A stretch of DNA of 64,000 nt from DASPGQ01 sp035457705 (lineage in GTDB: Bacteria; Acidobacteriota; Vicinamibacteria; Marinacidobacterales; SMYC01), in assembly GCA_035457705.1 (NCBI GenBank), contig DATIBD010000054.1, positions 1 through 64,000 on the forward strand. The letters run 5' to 3'. The position numbers were made by a program, and so were the translations under genes. Of this stretch, positions 34,974 through 43,882 are shown one piece after another (position 1 is the first letter of the stretch; each line of letters begins with the position of its first letter). The notes under the pieces were generated by a model, which was not told the origin of the DNA, searched no databases, and was given only the letters and a program-made list of their open reading frames with translations.

Positions 34974-36116
34974 TTGCATTTGAGACGAATCGCGGCAATC
35001 GGTGTTTTTCTATCGGGTCTTTCTATCGCGGGCTGCGAAGACCGCTCCAATCCCACGGCGCCCACGACCCCGACAGGTGCGGGGTCTCTCGATCGCGTTT
35101 TCGGCACCGGTTCGGTTGCCGGGTCTTCCAGCTCCAGTTCGATGACGGTCGCTCAGATCCTGGCCAACCCGGAGGAATTCCTCGGGCAGGAGGTCGACCT
35201 GCAAGGGACTCTGGTCGAGCCGTTTCCAACAGGTGAGTTTCTATTCAGCGACACCACGGGCAGTATTCCGGCGGATTTCAGCGCGGCAAGTCCGGCACCC
35301 TCGCTGAACGTTCTAATTCGAATTGTCGGGATCGTTTCGCCAGGAATCGTGGGCGGATTTGCTGTCAAGGTTGCCGTGACCTCGTGGGAGACGGCGCCAG
35401 GCTTCAACTGTGACGATTTGATCGAGGCGCGCGCCCGGTTCACCGACCCTGGCTTCTCGTTTGGTAACGTCGTGGGACTCTACCTGGCTTATCGGGGAAC
35501 GCCGCCAGGTGACAAGACCGTCGAGATTACTTGGGATCAGCACAACCCCGGTGGGACGGTTCAGACGATCCCAGTCGGCGAGGGGACGCCTAGTGAGGAC
35601 GGCCTCTTCGACCTCGAGGGTGTCGTGGCGCACGAGTACACCGACGTAAAAGGAACGGAAGTAAAGAATGTACGGGCAGTGCTCTTTGTCGAGGGTCGCG
35701 AGGGAAGCTGCACGAGGGCGCGCGATGTCACCGTCAGCCCCGGCTCGGGACCCGGCTCTGCGGGCGGTGGAACGCTGCAGGTGTCAATCGATGAGGGCGA
35801 GATGGTGCGATCCGGGGCCGTGTTCTCCGTGCGCGCCAAGATCTCGAACCAAACGCCTCAAACCAGAGACGTCGAGGTTGTCTTCCAGACGCCGGACCGT
35901 GCGCTTATCGCGGAGTCCCCGAGCTCGGAGTGCAAAATACTCGGCGCGGAGTTCATCGACTGCACGATCACGCTCCAGGGAGGAGAGGTAATTACCCGTG
36001 TTGTTCGGTATCGGGCGCCGGAAGTCACCGCTTCGACTTCGATAACGGGTGCCGTCACGCTCGTTTCTGGCGAGTTCGCTCCCGTCGTCGACTACAAAGT
36101 GACGGTTGTACCATAG
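34974..36116 (+). CDS. lipoprotein with OB-fold (BOF-like) domain
   Basis: About 380 residues from TTG 34974 (TTG 34980 is also possible), chosen because it opens a lipoprotein signal (HLRRIAAIGVFLSGLSIAGC) after GAGGGG. Residues about 60-150 resemble the bacterial BOF/YdeI OB fold: MTVAQILANPEEFLGQEVDLQGTL, then FLFSDTTGSIPADFS. The middle has an unrecognised beta domain with a Cys pair, and residues about 260-380 look like a DUF11-like Ig domain (VSIDEGEMVRSGAVFSVRAKISNQ). Probably anchored in the envelope; ligand unknown. Confidence 0.72.
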   Translation: MHLRRIAAIGVFLSGLSIAGCEDRSNPTAPTTPTGAGSLDRVFGTGSVAGSSSSSSMTVAQILANPEEFLGQEVDLQGTLVEPFPTGEFLFSDTTGSIPADFSAASPAPSLNVLIRIVGIVSPGIVGGFAVKVAVTSWETAPGFNCDDLIEARARFTDPGFSFGNVVGLYLAYRGTPPGDKTVEITWDQHNPGGTVQTIPVGEGTPSEDGLFDLEGVVAHEYTDVKGTEVKNVRAVLFVEGREGSCTRARDVTVSPGSGPGSAGGGTLQVSIDEGEMVRSGAVFSVRAKISNQTPQTRDVEVVFQTPDRALIAESPSSECKILGAEFIDCTITLQGGEVITRVVRYRAPEVTASTSITGAVTLVSGEFAPVVDYKVTVVP

Positions 36117-36150
36117 CCATCACCGGTTCACTCGACGATCGGTTGAAGCG

Positions 36151-36180
36151 TTGACACAAGCGAGTTCGGAACGCTATATT
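36151..36180 (+). promoter_or_regulatory. sigma70 promoter upstream of the MBL-fold gene
   Basis: A consensus TTGACA (36151-36156), an 18-bp spacer and TATATT (36175-36180). It lies about 93 bp before the ATG at 36273 in a locally AT-rich pocket and probably drives the MBL-fold gene and ftsX, which follows after 6 bp. Confidence 0.75.
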
Positions 36181-36272
36181 CATCTTTCAGAAGATACCCC
36201 AAATCGAGAAGACGCTTCCAAAACGGACTTCCCAATGGCCGCTCACCACCCGTGCGACGAGAGGTCGCTTCG

Positions 36273-37034
36273 ATGAAAGTGCAAGTTGTCGGCTGCTCGG
36301 GTGGGAGCGTAAGAGGTCGTTTTCTTTCCTGCTTTGTGGTGAACGAAGAGATCGCGCTGGATGCCGGTGGTCTCACCGGACCGCTCACATTAGAAGAGCA
36401 GCTCCGTGTCAGCCACGTCATCGTCACTCACACACATCTCGATCACAACTGCGGCCTTCCGTTTCTGGTAGAGAATGCATTCGGTCGGATGGACGAACCG
36501 ATCACCGTCTACGGAATTCCCGCGGTCGTGCAGAGCCTCCAAGCCCACATGTTCAACGACGTCATGTGGCCTGACTTCACCAAACTCCCGAGCCCTCACC
36601 GACCGACCATGCGTTTCGAGCCAATCGAGGTGGAAAGGACGTTTCGCATCGACGGCCTCTCCTTCACCCCAATCGAGGTGGAGCATCTCATACCCACGGT
36701 GGGGGTGCTGGTAGAGGACGAGGATGGCGCGATCCTCTACACGAGCGATACGGGCCCCACCGATCGCGTATGGGAAGTGGCCTCTTCTCATCCACGCCTG
36801 AAGTGCGTCATCACCGAGGTGTCTTTTTCGAACGACGACGACGAGCTTGCCAAGTTGAGTGGCCATATGACGCCGAGCATTCTTGCCTCCGAGCTAACCA
36901 AGCTCCACCGTGACGTTCCCGTGCTCATCACCCACACCAAGCCCAACCACGTTCCAAGAATCGAACGGGAGCTCCGCGAGCTCGGGCTGAGGCACGTCGA
37001 GCTCATCGAGCAGGGTAAGATTTACCAGTTCTAG
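36273..37034 (+). CDS. MBL-fold metallohydrolase (class II cAMP phosphodiesterase-like)
   Basis: 253 residues from ATG 36273, the second Met of the frame and the start of the conserved MKVQVVGCSGGSV. Metal site motif HTHLDHNCGLPFL (HxHxDH), then VYGIPAVVQSLQAHMFND, EVEHLIPTVGVLVED, YTSDTGPTDRVWE, SGHMTPSILA and HTKPNH. This set matches the 3',5'-cyclic-nucleotide phosphodiesterase branch of the metallo-beta-lactamase fold. It probably hydrolyses a cyclic nucleotide or a related phosphodiester in the cytoplasm. ftsX begins 6 bp downstream and is likely cotranscribed. Confidence 0.85.
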   Translation: MKVQVVGCSGGSVRGRFLSCFVVNEEIALDAGGLTGPLTLEEQLRVSHVIVTHTHLDHNCGLPFLVENAFGRMDEPITVYGIPAVVQSLQAHMFNDVMWPDFTKLPSPHRPTMRFEPIEVERTFRIDGLSFTPIEVEHLIPTVGVLVEDEDGAILYTSDTGPTDRVWEVASSHPRLKCVITEVSFSNDDDELAKLSGHMTPSILASELTKLHRDVPVLITHTKPNHVPRIERELRELGLRHVELIEQGKIYQF

Positions 37035-37040
37035 CCAGGG

Positions 37041-37949
37041 ATGAAGTTTCTCCAAACGTTCGGCTACTCTCTAGAGGAAGCCTTCGTGGAGCTTTGGCGC
37101 AATCGTCTCGTCAATTTCGTGTCGGTTCTCACGATCGCGATCTCGCTCTTCATCCTGGGCATCTTTCTGTCGGTCTCCGCCAACCTGGAAGCTCTCGTCT
37201 CCGAGTGGGCCAGCCGTGTTCAGCTCACGCTCTACCTCGACGAGAACGTGGTGCCGGAAAGCGAGGCGCATCTATCGAGCCTGCTCGAGAAGAGCCCCGA
37301 GGTCGAGTCCTTCCAGCACGTCTCGAAGCAGGAGGCGATGGAACGGTTTCGGTCTTACTTCCCCGAGCTGGAAGCGCTGCCCGATCTCCTCGACGAGAAC
37401 CCACTCCCCGCTTCGTTCGAGGTGAGCCTGTCGGCCGCCTATCGAAACGCGGCACAGGTGCGAGCCCTGGCGACGAGATTCGGGTCGGTCGAAGGGGTCG
37501 CCGAAGTCGATTACGACCTGCTATGGGTCGAGAGGCTCACGACAGTGATCGAGCTCATGCGAGTCGTCGGCCTGGCGGTCGGTGGCGCACTCGTCGTCGC
37601 CTCGATGTTCACGATCTTCAACGTCATCAAGCTCACCGTCTACGGTCGGCAGGAAGAGATCGGAATCATGCGGTTGGTCGGGGCGACCCGCGGGTATATA
37701 CGAGGCCCTTTTCTCGTGGAGGGCGTGCTGCAAGGTGGCCTGGGAAGCGCCCTGGCTCTCGGCCTTCTCTACCTCTGCCACCAATTGCTGTTCGTGGAGG
37801 CACTGCGGCGGTCTCAGCTCCTGCCGGCGGCCGATTGGATTCGCTTCGCTCCACCAAGTGCCTGGGCAGCCATCCTCCTCGGCGGCATGGGAGTGGGATT
37901 CGTCGGGAGCTTGCTTTCGGTGAGAAAGTTCCTTTCGAGCCCCGTCTAG
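37041..37949 (+). CDS. ftsX: cell-division protein FtsX
   Basis: 302 residues, four membrane segments (about 24-46, 170-195, 220-250, 272-295) with the large periplasmic loop after the first, as in FtsX. Conserved parts: VNFVSVLTIAISLFILGIFL, then a loop with LTLYLDENV and FEVSLSAAY, and the MacB/FtsX-like VASMFTIFNVIKLTVYGRQEEIGIMRLVGATRGYI. FtsX pairs with the ATPase FtsE to control peptidoglycan hydrolases at the septum. Its partner ftsE lies 31 bp away but on the opposite strand, tail to tail. Confidence 0.95.
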   Translation: MKFLQTFGYSLEEAFVELWRNRLVNFVSVLTIAISLFILGIFLSVSANLEALVSEWASRVQLTLYLDENVVPESEAHLSSLLEKSPEVESFQHVSKQEAMERFRSYFPELEALPDLLDENPLPASFEVSLSAAYRNAAQVRALATRFGSVEGVAEVDYDLLWVERLTTVIELMRVVGLAVGGALVVASMFTIFNVIKLTVYGRQEEIGIMRLVGATRGYIRGPFLVEGVLQGGLGSALALGLLYLCHQLLFVEALRRSQLLPAADWIRFAPPSAWAAILLGGMGVGFVGSLLSVRKFLSSPV

Positions 37950-37980
37950 CCGCGCTGAGAGAGCGATCCGTGCCTCCGCC

Positions 37981-38637
37981 TCACGACTCTACGAGGCGTC
38001 CTTTCTCCAGACATATGACGCGCTTGCCCATCCGGTTGATGAGATCGCGATCGTGCGTGGCGACCAGCACCGTCGTACCGCGAGCGTTGATCTCTTGAAA
38101 GAGGGACATGATCTCGACAGCCAGGTCGGGATCTAGATTTCCCGTGGGCTCGTCAGCCAGAAGGAGCACGGGCTCGTTTATGAGCGCTCGAGCGATGGCG
38201 ACTCGCTGTTGCTCTCCTCCTGAGAGCTGCAGCGGATAGGTGTGGAGCTTGTGGTGCAGGCTGACTTGTTTCAGAATTTGAAAAGCTCGTCTTTTTCTTT
38301 CGGACTTGGCCACGCCCAGCACGCGGAGGACGAAGGCGACGTTCTCGAATACCGTCTTGCGCCTGAGTAGCTTGAAATCCTGGAACACCACGCCGATGTC
38401 GCGCCTGAGAAACGGAATCTTGGCCTCGGGAATCGCGGAGACATTCCTTCCATTGACCAGGATCTGGCCCTGGGTGGGCGTTTCCTCGCGAAAGATCAGC
38501 TTGAGAAAGGTCGTCTTGCCCGCTCCGCTCGGACCGGTCAGGAAAACGAACTCACCTTTGTCGATCTCGAGCGTGATGTCGCTGAGAGCTTGATTGTCAC
38601 GGCCGTATTGCATCGATACGTGAAAAGTCTGAATCAT
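37981..38637 (-). CDS. ftsE: cell-division ATP-binding protein FtsE
   Basis: 218 residues, ABC ATPase: Walker A GPSGAGKTTFLK, FtsE-like DIGVVFQDFKLLRRKTVFENVAF, signature LSGGEQQRVAIARAL and Walker B LLLADEPTGNLDP. It energises FtsX in septal cell-wall hydrolysis. Its ATG overlaps the gatB stop (ATGA), so it is the last gene of an acyl-CoA ligase-gatB-ftsE operon rather than the first gene of ftsEX. Confidence 0.95.
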   Translation of the reverse strand: MIQTFHVSMQYGRDNQALSDITLEIDKGEFVFLTGPSGAGKTTFLKLIFREETPTQGQILVNGRNVSAIPEAKIPFLRRDIGVVFQDFKLLRRKTVFENVAFVLRVLGVAKSERKRRAFQILKQVSLHHKLHTYPLQLSGGEQQRVAIARALINEPVLLLADEPTGNLDPDLAVEIMSLFQEINARGTTVLVATHDRDLINRMGKRVICLEKGRLVES

Positions 38638-40070
38638 TCCTCGACCAGCATCTTCAGAAGCAGTTCGCGCGCGAGCTTGGGATTTGCCTTGCCCTGGGAA
38701 AGCTTCATGACCTGGCCGACCAAGAAGCCGAGCACCTTCTGCCGTCCCTCTCGATATTCATCGGCCTGCTTCTTGTGCTGCTCGAGCACTCGTCGAACCC
38801 AGGGCTCGAGAGCTCGGGAGTCGGATATCTGGGTCAGGCCCGAGCGCTCGACGATCACTTCCGGGTCACTACCCGAAGCGAACATCTCGTCGAAGACCTC
38901 CTTGGCGGCTTGGCCGCTGATCTTTCCTTCGTCCACGAGGCGGATCAGCCTCCCCAGCGCTTCGCCGTCGATGGCCAGCGCGGAGATATCCGTGCCCGTT
39001 TCCTTGGTCTTGCGCAGAAGCTCGGTCATGACCCAGTTGCTTGCAGCTTTCGGGTTGTTCGACGCCCTTGCGGTCTTCTCGAAGAACTCGGCGAGCTCGC
39101 GAGTGCTGGTCAGAAGGCTTGTGTCGTAGGACGGAAGCCCATATTCCACGGCGAACCGCTCACGTTTTGATGCCGGGAGCTCGGGAAGGGCTCTCTCGAT
39201 TTCGTCCAGAAACTCACGCTCGAGCTTCAGTGGTGGAAGGTCGGGGTCAGGGAAATATCGATAGTCGTGAGCTTCTTCCTTGCTCCTCATCGACACGGTC
39301 CGTTCGGACGCGGCGTCGTAGAGCCGAGTCTCCTGGTGCACCGATTGGCCCGATTCCAACACCGCGATCTGGCGGTCTACCTCGTAGGTGAGGGCGCGGA
39401 AAAGGAAACGAAACGAGTTCAGATTCTTGACCTCGACCTTTGTGCCGAGTGCCGAAGTCCCCTCGCGACGCACGGAGACGTTGGCGTCGAAGCGAAAGTT
39501 GCCCTTTTCCATGTCAGCGTCCGACGTCTCCGTGTACTCCAGAATCTCTTTGAGTGCTCGAGCGTAGGCCACCGCCTCGTCCGGGCTCGACAGACCCGGC
39601 TCGCTGACGATCTCGATGAGCGGGACGCCACTTCGGTTGAAGTCGATTGCGCTCTTCGTTTCCGCATCGGAGAAGCCTTCATGGAGGAGTTTTCCAGCAT
39701 CTTCTTCGATGTGGATGCGCTCGATGCGGGTCCGCTTCGATTCGATCGAGATGCAGCCGTTCGTCGCCAGAGGACGATCGTACTGCGAGATCTGGTAGCC
39801 CTTGGGGAGATCCGGGTAGAAGTAGTTCTTACGCGCGAACACAGACTCCACGTGGATCTGGCAGCCCACTGCCAGGGCCATCCGTGTTGCGAGGCGCACG
39901 GCGATGCGGTTCAGCACCGGAAGGGCCCCGGGAAGACCGAGGCAAACAGGGCAGACGTTCGTATTCGGTGGGTCCCCGAACCGAGCGGGGCATCCACAGA
40001 AGAGCTTGGTCCGGGTCAGCAGCTGGGCGTGACACTCGAGCCCGATGACGGTCTCGTAGGCTTCGCTCAC
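38634..40070 (-). CDS. gatB: Asp-tRNA(Asn)/Glu-tRNA(Gln) amidotransferase subunit B
   Basis: 478 residues from GTG 40070, chosen because it overlaps the upstream TGA (GTGA) and starts the conserved YETVIGLECHAQLLTRTKLFCGC. Later PNTNVCPVCLGLPGALPVLN, YPDLPKGYQISQYDRPL, IHIEEDAGKLLHEG, DFNRSGVPLIEIVSEPG and a YqeY-like C-terminal tail domain. GatB is the kinase/tRNA-binding subunit of GatCAB, which amidates misacylated tRNAs. gatA and gatC are not in the window. Confidence 0.96.
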   Translation of the reverse strand: MSEAYETVIGLECHAQLLTRTKLFCGCPARFGDPPNTNVCPVCLGLPGALPVLNRIAVRLATRMALAVGCQIHVESVFARKNYFYPDLPKGYQISQYDRPLATNGCISIESKRTRIERIHIEEDAGKLLHEGFSDAETKSAIDFNRSGVPLIEIVSEPGLSSPDEAVAYARALKEILEYTETSDADMEKGNFRFDANVSVRREGTSALGTKVEVKNLNSFRFLFRALTYEVDRQIAVLESGQSVHQETRLYDAASERTVSMRSKEEAHDYRYFPDPDLPPLKLEREFLDEIERALPELPASKRERFAVEYGLPSYDTSLLTSTRELAEFFEKTARASNNPKAASNWVMTELLRKTKETGTDISALAIDGEALGRLIRLVDEGKISGQAAKEVFDEMFASGSDPEVIVERSGLTQISDSRALEPWVRRVLEQHKKQADEYREGRQKVLGFLVGQVMKLSQGKANPKLARELLLKMLVEE

Positions 40071-41869
40071 GTGATGGCGCGCTCCGACTCGCCGTAGAGC
40101 TCGTCGATCAGGTGTTTGTAGCGCGATTCGACCACGGACCGCTTCACCTTCATCGTGGGGGTCAGCTCTCCTCCCTCGATAGAGAACTCTTGGGCGAGCA
40201 CGTAGACCTTTTTGATCTTCTCGTGCTGGGGTAGCTGGTTGCATTGACTTGCGACCTGCTCGTTGAAGAGCTCTCGAACTTTGGGATGGGACGCCATCTC
40301 GTGGCGGTCGCTCGACGGCAGCGCGTTCTCGCGGCACCAGGCAGTCAGCCTCTCGAAGTCCGGAACCACGAGAGCCGAGGGAAAACGACGTCGGTTTCCC
40401 ACCACGACAACCTCGGCGATGAAGGCGTTCGTCTTGAGGAGACCCTCGATGGGCTGGGGAGCGATATTCTTTCCTCCGGAAGTGATGATGATGTCCTTCT
40501 TGCGATCGGTGATGCGGAGGAAGCCGTCACTCGAGAGCTCACCGATGTCGCCGGTGTGAAGGAAGCCACGCGCGTCGACGGTTTCGCGGGAGGCTTCTTC
40601 CTGCCCCCAATAGCCTTTCATGACGTTCGGTCCCCGCACGAAGATTTCCCCGTCCTCGGCGATCTCGACCTCGACGCCGGGAATGACTTGACCCACCGTA
40701 CCGAAACGGATGCGGTCGGGATGGTTCACCGAGATTACCGGTGAGGTTTCGGTCAGACCGTACCCTTCCAGTATGGTGATCCCCGCAGCCCAGAAGAACT
40801 TCGCGATCTCCGTTGGGAGTGGAGCGGAGCCGGATACGAAGAATCGCAGCCTTCCTCCGAGCCTCCGATGGAGCTTCCCGAAGACGAGTGCCGTCGCCAT
40901 CTTGTATTTGAGCGCGAGCCCCGGTGGCGCGCTCTCGCGGCGAAGCCGAAACTCGCCGTGCGCCGTGCCGGTGGCCACCGCCCAGTGGAAGATTCTCTTT
41001 TTCACCGCGCTGCTTTGTTCCACTGATTCAGTCACTCTCGCGTAGAGCTTCTCGTAGAATCGAGGAACCATCGTCATGACCGTCGGGCGGATCTCGCCAA
41101 TGTTCTCCACCACGTGCTCCAGACTCTGAGCGATGGCGACCGAAGCCCCCGCGGCGGGAAAGAGGTAATGCGCGACCATGCGCTCGAAAACATGGCAATA
41201 AGGCAGGGCCGAAAGGGCGACGTCATCTCTTCCGACGGGAAGGACCTCGAGGCTCGCCTTCACGTTGGAGACGAAGTTTGCCTGGGTGAGCATCACGCCT
41301 TTCGGCTCACCCGTAGTACCCGAGGTGTAGATGATGCTGGCAAGGTCGTCCGCGGTTACTTCCGTTCCGAGCTTCGCCGCCAGCTCGGGATCGGATTGCT
41401 CTAACTCGCGTCCTTTCTCTTCCAGGGACGATATCGCGACGGCGTCGCCCAGGGGAGCGTCGAGGCTGATGATCCGTTCGACCTTGGTGAGGCTCGATCG
41501 CACGCCAGCGATTTTCTCCTGCTGCCCGCGATCCGAGACCACGACGAGCCGCGCTCCTGAATCGCGCACGATGTAGGAGACCTGCGCACCCGGAAGCGTC
41601 GCGTAGAGTGGGACGTTCGCGGCTCCGAGAATCTGCAAAGCCGCGTCCACCAGGAACCACTCGTGACGATTCTCCGACAGAAGGGCAACGCGATCACCGC
41701 GGCGGATCCCGATCCCGTGAAATCCAAGCGCCAAGCGCCTCGACCGCAAAAGCCATTCGGCCGAGGAGACTCGATGCCAAGAGCCGCCCTTCTTGAACAT
41801 CAGGGCGTCAGGCTTCTGGTAGGTTTCGGCTGCCCAAGCGAGAAGTTGATTGAGCGTCTCGAACTCCAT
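40067..41869 (-). CDS. long-chain acyl-CoA synthetase (AMP-forming)
   Basis: 600 residues. The AMP-binding motif is IIYTSGTTGEPKGVMLTQANFV; further motifs GYGLTETSPVIS, GEIFVRGPNVMKGYW, FLHTGDIGEL and the linker ITDRKKDIIITSGGKNIAPQ. It is of the FAA1/FadD15 long-chain type. It activates fatty acids to acyl-CoA via an acyl-adenylate, probably at the membrane face. First gene of the minus-strand run with gatB and ftsE. Confidence 0.93.
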   Translation of the reverse strand: MEFETLNQLLAWAAETYQKPDALMFKKGGSWHRVSSAEWLLRSRRLALGFHGIGIRRGDRVALLSENRHEWFLVDAALQILGAANVPLYATLPGAQVSYIVRDSGARLVVVSDRGQQEKIAGVRSSLTKVERIISLDAPLGDAVAISSLEEKGRELEQSDPELAAKLGTEVTADDLASIIYTSGTTGEPKGVMLTQANFVSNVKASLEVLPVGRDDVALSALPYCHVFERMVAHYLFPAAGASVAIAQSLEHVVENIGEIRPTVMTMVPRFYEKLYARVTESVEQSSAVKKRIFHWAVATGTAHGEFRLRRESAPPGLALKYKMATALVFGKLHRRLGGRLRFFVSGSAPLPTEIAKFFWAAGITILEGYGLTETSPVISVNHPDRIRFGTVGQVIPGVEVEIAEDGEIFVRGPNVMKGYWGQEEASRETVDARGFLHTGDIGELSSDGFLRITDRKKDIIITSGGKNIAPQPIEGLLKTNAFIAEVVVVGNRRRFPSALVVPDFERLTAWCRENALPSSDRHEMASHPKVRELFNEQVASQCNQLPQHEKIKKVYVLAQEFSIEGGELTPTMKVKRSVVESRYKHLIDELYGESERAIT

Positions 41870-41937
41870 GAGTCACCTCGGGTTGCGCCGGATGTTAGCA
41901 CAGGCCGCAGCGCCGCTGAGTCGGCCGGAGCCATTGG

Positions 41938-41943
41938 TATAAT
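41938..41943 (+). promoter_or_regulatory. -10 box next to the folK start (leaderless candidate)
   Basis: A perfect TATAAT ends 5 bases before the GTG at 41949, with no Shine-Dalgarno between. A transcript from it would begin at about the start codon. No convincing -35 at 17-18 bp. Confidence 0.5.
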
Positions 41944-41948
41944 CGCGC

Positions 41949-42443
41949 GTGTCGCGTTGCGATTCGTTTTTCATCGGACTCGGCTCTAACCTCGACGATC
42001 CGGAGGCTCAACTGGATCGTGCGCTGCGATCGCTCCAGCTAGCAAATGTCGAGGTGTGCCAGACCTCTAGCCGGTACCGCACGGAGCCCGTCGGGGGGCC
42101 CCCTCAGCCCTGGTTCTTGAACCAGGTGGCCCGCGTCCGATTCGTCGATACGCCCTTGGCCCTGCTGCGCTTATGCCAATCGATCGAGCGGCGCCAAGGG
42201 CGCGAGCGCAGACTTATGAACGGCCCCAGAACGCTGGACGTGGACTTGCTTTTGTCCGGAGACCTGGTTCTCGATTCACCGGCATTGAGACTCCCTCATC
42301 CAAGGCTCCCCGAACGACGGTTCGTGCTCGTTCCCCTGGTCGAGATCGCGCCACGGATGATCGACCCGCGCTCGGGGCTTTGCCTGGAAGCGCTGCTCCG
42401 CCGTTGCGAGGATAGAAGCGTGGTCGAGCGCGTCGGAGCTTGA
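41949..42443 (+). CDS. folK: 2-amino-4-hydroxy-6-hydroxymethyldihydropteridine pyrophosphokinase
   Basis: 164 residues from GTG 41949. HPPK motifs: FIGLGSNLDDPEAQLDRAL, SSRYRTEPVGGPPQPWFLNQV, ERRQGRERRLMNGPRTLDVDLLL and LPHPRLPERRFVLVPLVEIAP. It transfers pyrophosphate from ATP to the pterin in folate synthesis. Its stop overlaps an alternative TTG start of the kinase gene, an arrangement that implies coupling. Confidence 0.95.
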   Translation: MSRCDSFFIGLGSNLDDPEAQLDRALRSLQLANVEVCQTSSRYRTEPVGGPPQPWFLNQVARVRFVDTPLALLRLCQSIERRQGRERRLMNGPRTLDVDLLLSGDLVLDSPALRLPHPRLPERRFVLVPLVEIAPRMIDPRSGLCLEALLRRCEDRSVVERVGA

Positions 42444-42448
42444 GAGAC

Positions 42449-43072
42449 ATGCGGTTTCGCTATATCGCGATCGAAGGCCCGCCGGGGCTCGGCAAGACGG
42501 GCCTGGCGCGGCGGCTCTCCGAGAAGCTCGAGGGCGAAAGCGTCCTCGATGACGAGCTCAACCCGTTCTTCGACGATTTCCTCGCTGGGCGTTCGGGTGC
42601 GGCGTTTCAGGCCCAGGTATTCTACTTGATGAACCGTTACCTGAAGCTCAGCCGCCTGTCGCAGAGAGAGCTCTTCAAAGGAGTAGAGATTGCTGATTTC
42701 ATAATGGCGAAAGACCGGATTTATGCCTACCTGAACCTGGATGACACCGAGCTGATGCTCTACGAGAAGATTTACCCTACGATTGCGGCGACCGTCCCCG
42801 CGCCGGAGATGGTGATCTACCTGCAGGCGCCGGCGAGTACTCTACTCAAGAGGCTGCGACGCGGAGCCACGAGAGTCCCGGACGACGAAGCGGTGCGCGA
42901 GATCGTCCGGGCCTACGACTACTTTTTTTTTCACTACTCGGCGACACCCCTTCTGATCGTGAACTGCTCGGAAGTCGATTTCGCGCGGCCGGAGACGAAG
43001 CTCGACGATTTGATCGCGGAGATCGGGCTCATGTCCGGTGGGACCCGCTACTTCGTGCCGACGGCGGGGTGA
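42449..43072 (+). CDS. deoxynucleoside kinase family protein
   Basis: 207 residues from ATG 42449 (TTG 42440, overlapping the folK stop, is possible). P-loop at the N-terminus: YIAIEGPPGLGKTGLARRL, then a DRIYAYL region near the middle in place of the usual DRS/ERS motif, and a lid region KRLRRGATRVPDDEAV. This is the fold of deoxyadenosine/deoxyguanosine kinases, which phosphorylate salvaged deoxynucleosides. A folK neighbour is common for this group. Confidence 0.82.
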   Translation: MRFRYIAIEGPPGLGKTGLARRLSEKLEGESVLDDELNPFFDDFLAGRSGAAFQAQVFYLMNRYLKLSRLSQRELFKGVEIADFIMAKDRIYAYLNLDDTELMLYEKIYPTIAATVPAPEMVIYLQAPASTLLKRLRRGATRVPDDEAVREIVRAYDYFFFHYSATPLLIVNCSEVDFARPETKLDDLIAEIGLMSGGTRYFVPTAG

Positions 43073-43076
43073 ATGC

Positions 43077-43106
43077 TTGCCACCGCTCCCGAGCGCGTGC
43101 TAGCCT
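43077..43106 (+). promoter_or_regulatory. sigma70-type promoter for the HAMP membrane protein gene
   Basis: TTGCCA (43077-43082), an 18-bp spacer and TAGCCT (43101-43106), 93 bp before the ATG at 43200. Same TGC/GC-TAGnnT form as at 5836 and 45214. Confidence 0.6.
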
Positions 43107-43199
43107 GTAACCGTCGATTCATTCAAAACTCATAGCATTTTGCACCCGCCCATGGGGTTGTCTTGTTTTCGATTGTTCGAGGCAGGAGGAGGTCTAGCC

Positions 43200-43835
43200 A
43201 TGAGCAACGTTGCCCAGTCGAAATCGCACCCATGGGGAGTTCGCCCCCCTCTCCACCGACGGCAGTATGTCGTCGACAAGCCGTTCCAGGCACGGCTGAT
43301 AGGAACGCTTATGGCGATCTGGCTCGCCAATTCCGCGTTCTTCATGATTGTTCTTTACTTCTTCTACGAGGGACACTTGCAGCGGTTCTACGATCTCGTG
43401 CCCAAGCCAGGGCCCGTGCCGCTGCTGACGCTTCCGACGCTATATGGCATCACCATCGGGTTCGTGATCGCATTCGGTTTCGTCGTGCTGGCCATCGTGG
43501 GTTTGTACATGAGCAACCAGATCGCCGGGCCTCTCTACCGGGCCAAGCTGAGCATGGATCGCGTTGGCCAGGGAGACTGGAGCTTCAACTTGCGGTTCCG
43601 TCAGCGGGATTTCCTCCGGGACTTTCCCGGCAGCTTCAACGCCATGCTCGCCGGTCTCCGTCAGCAGGCGGAGTCCGAAGTCGACGAGCTCAAGATGATC
43701 GAAACCTGTGCGGAGCTCACCGAGGCGAAGCGGCTCGTGCGGAATCTACGGGAAAGGCGAGAGGCCCAACTAGGACTCCCCACCGGCGAATCCGGTGACC
43801 CAGAAGCGGAACCGGTGTCCGCTGCCGTTCACTGA
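43200..43835 (+). CDS. HAMP-domain membrane protein without output domain
   Basis: 211 residues from ATG 43200 after a strong AGGAGGAGG. Two membrane segments (about 34-58 and 82-106) with a very short extracellular loop, then a HAMP domain (about 105-160; SNQIAGPLYRAKLSMDRVGQGDWSFNLRFRQRDF) and a short helix, after which the protein ends in a disordered tail. No kinase, cyclase or chemotaxis output domain follows. It may relay a signal to a partner; the Ser/Thr kinase gene 47 bp downstream is the obvious candidate. Confidence 0.8.
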   Translation: MSNVAQSKSHPWGVRPPLHRRQYVVDKPFQARLIGTLMAIWLANSAFFMIVLYFFYEGHLQRFYDLVPKPGPVPLLTLPTLYGITIGFVIAFGFVVLAIVGLYMSNQIAGPLYRAKLSMDRVGQGDWSFNLRFRQRDFLRDFPGSFNAMLAGLRQQAESEVDELKMIETCAELTEAKRLVRNLRERREAQLGLPTGESGDPEAEPVSAAVH

Positions 43836-43869
43836 AGGCTGGGCGTCGGCGGGCTCGGGAGGAAACGAG

Positions 43870-43875
43870 TAGAAT
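43870..43875 (+). promoter_or_regulatory. -10 box next to the kinase start (leaderless candidate)
   Basis: TAGAAT ends 7 bases before the ATG at 43883. No Shine-Dalgarno is present in the 7 bases between. No good -35 was found. Confidence 0.4.
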
Positions 43876-43882
43876 TGTCCAG

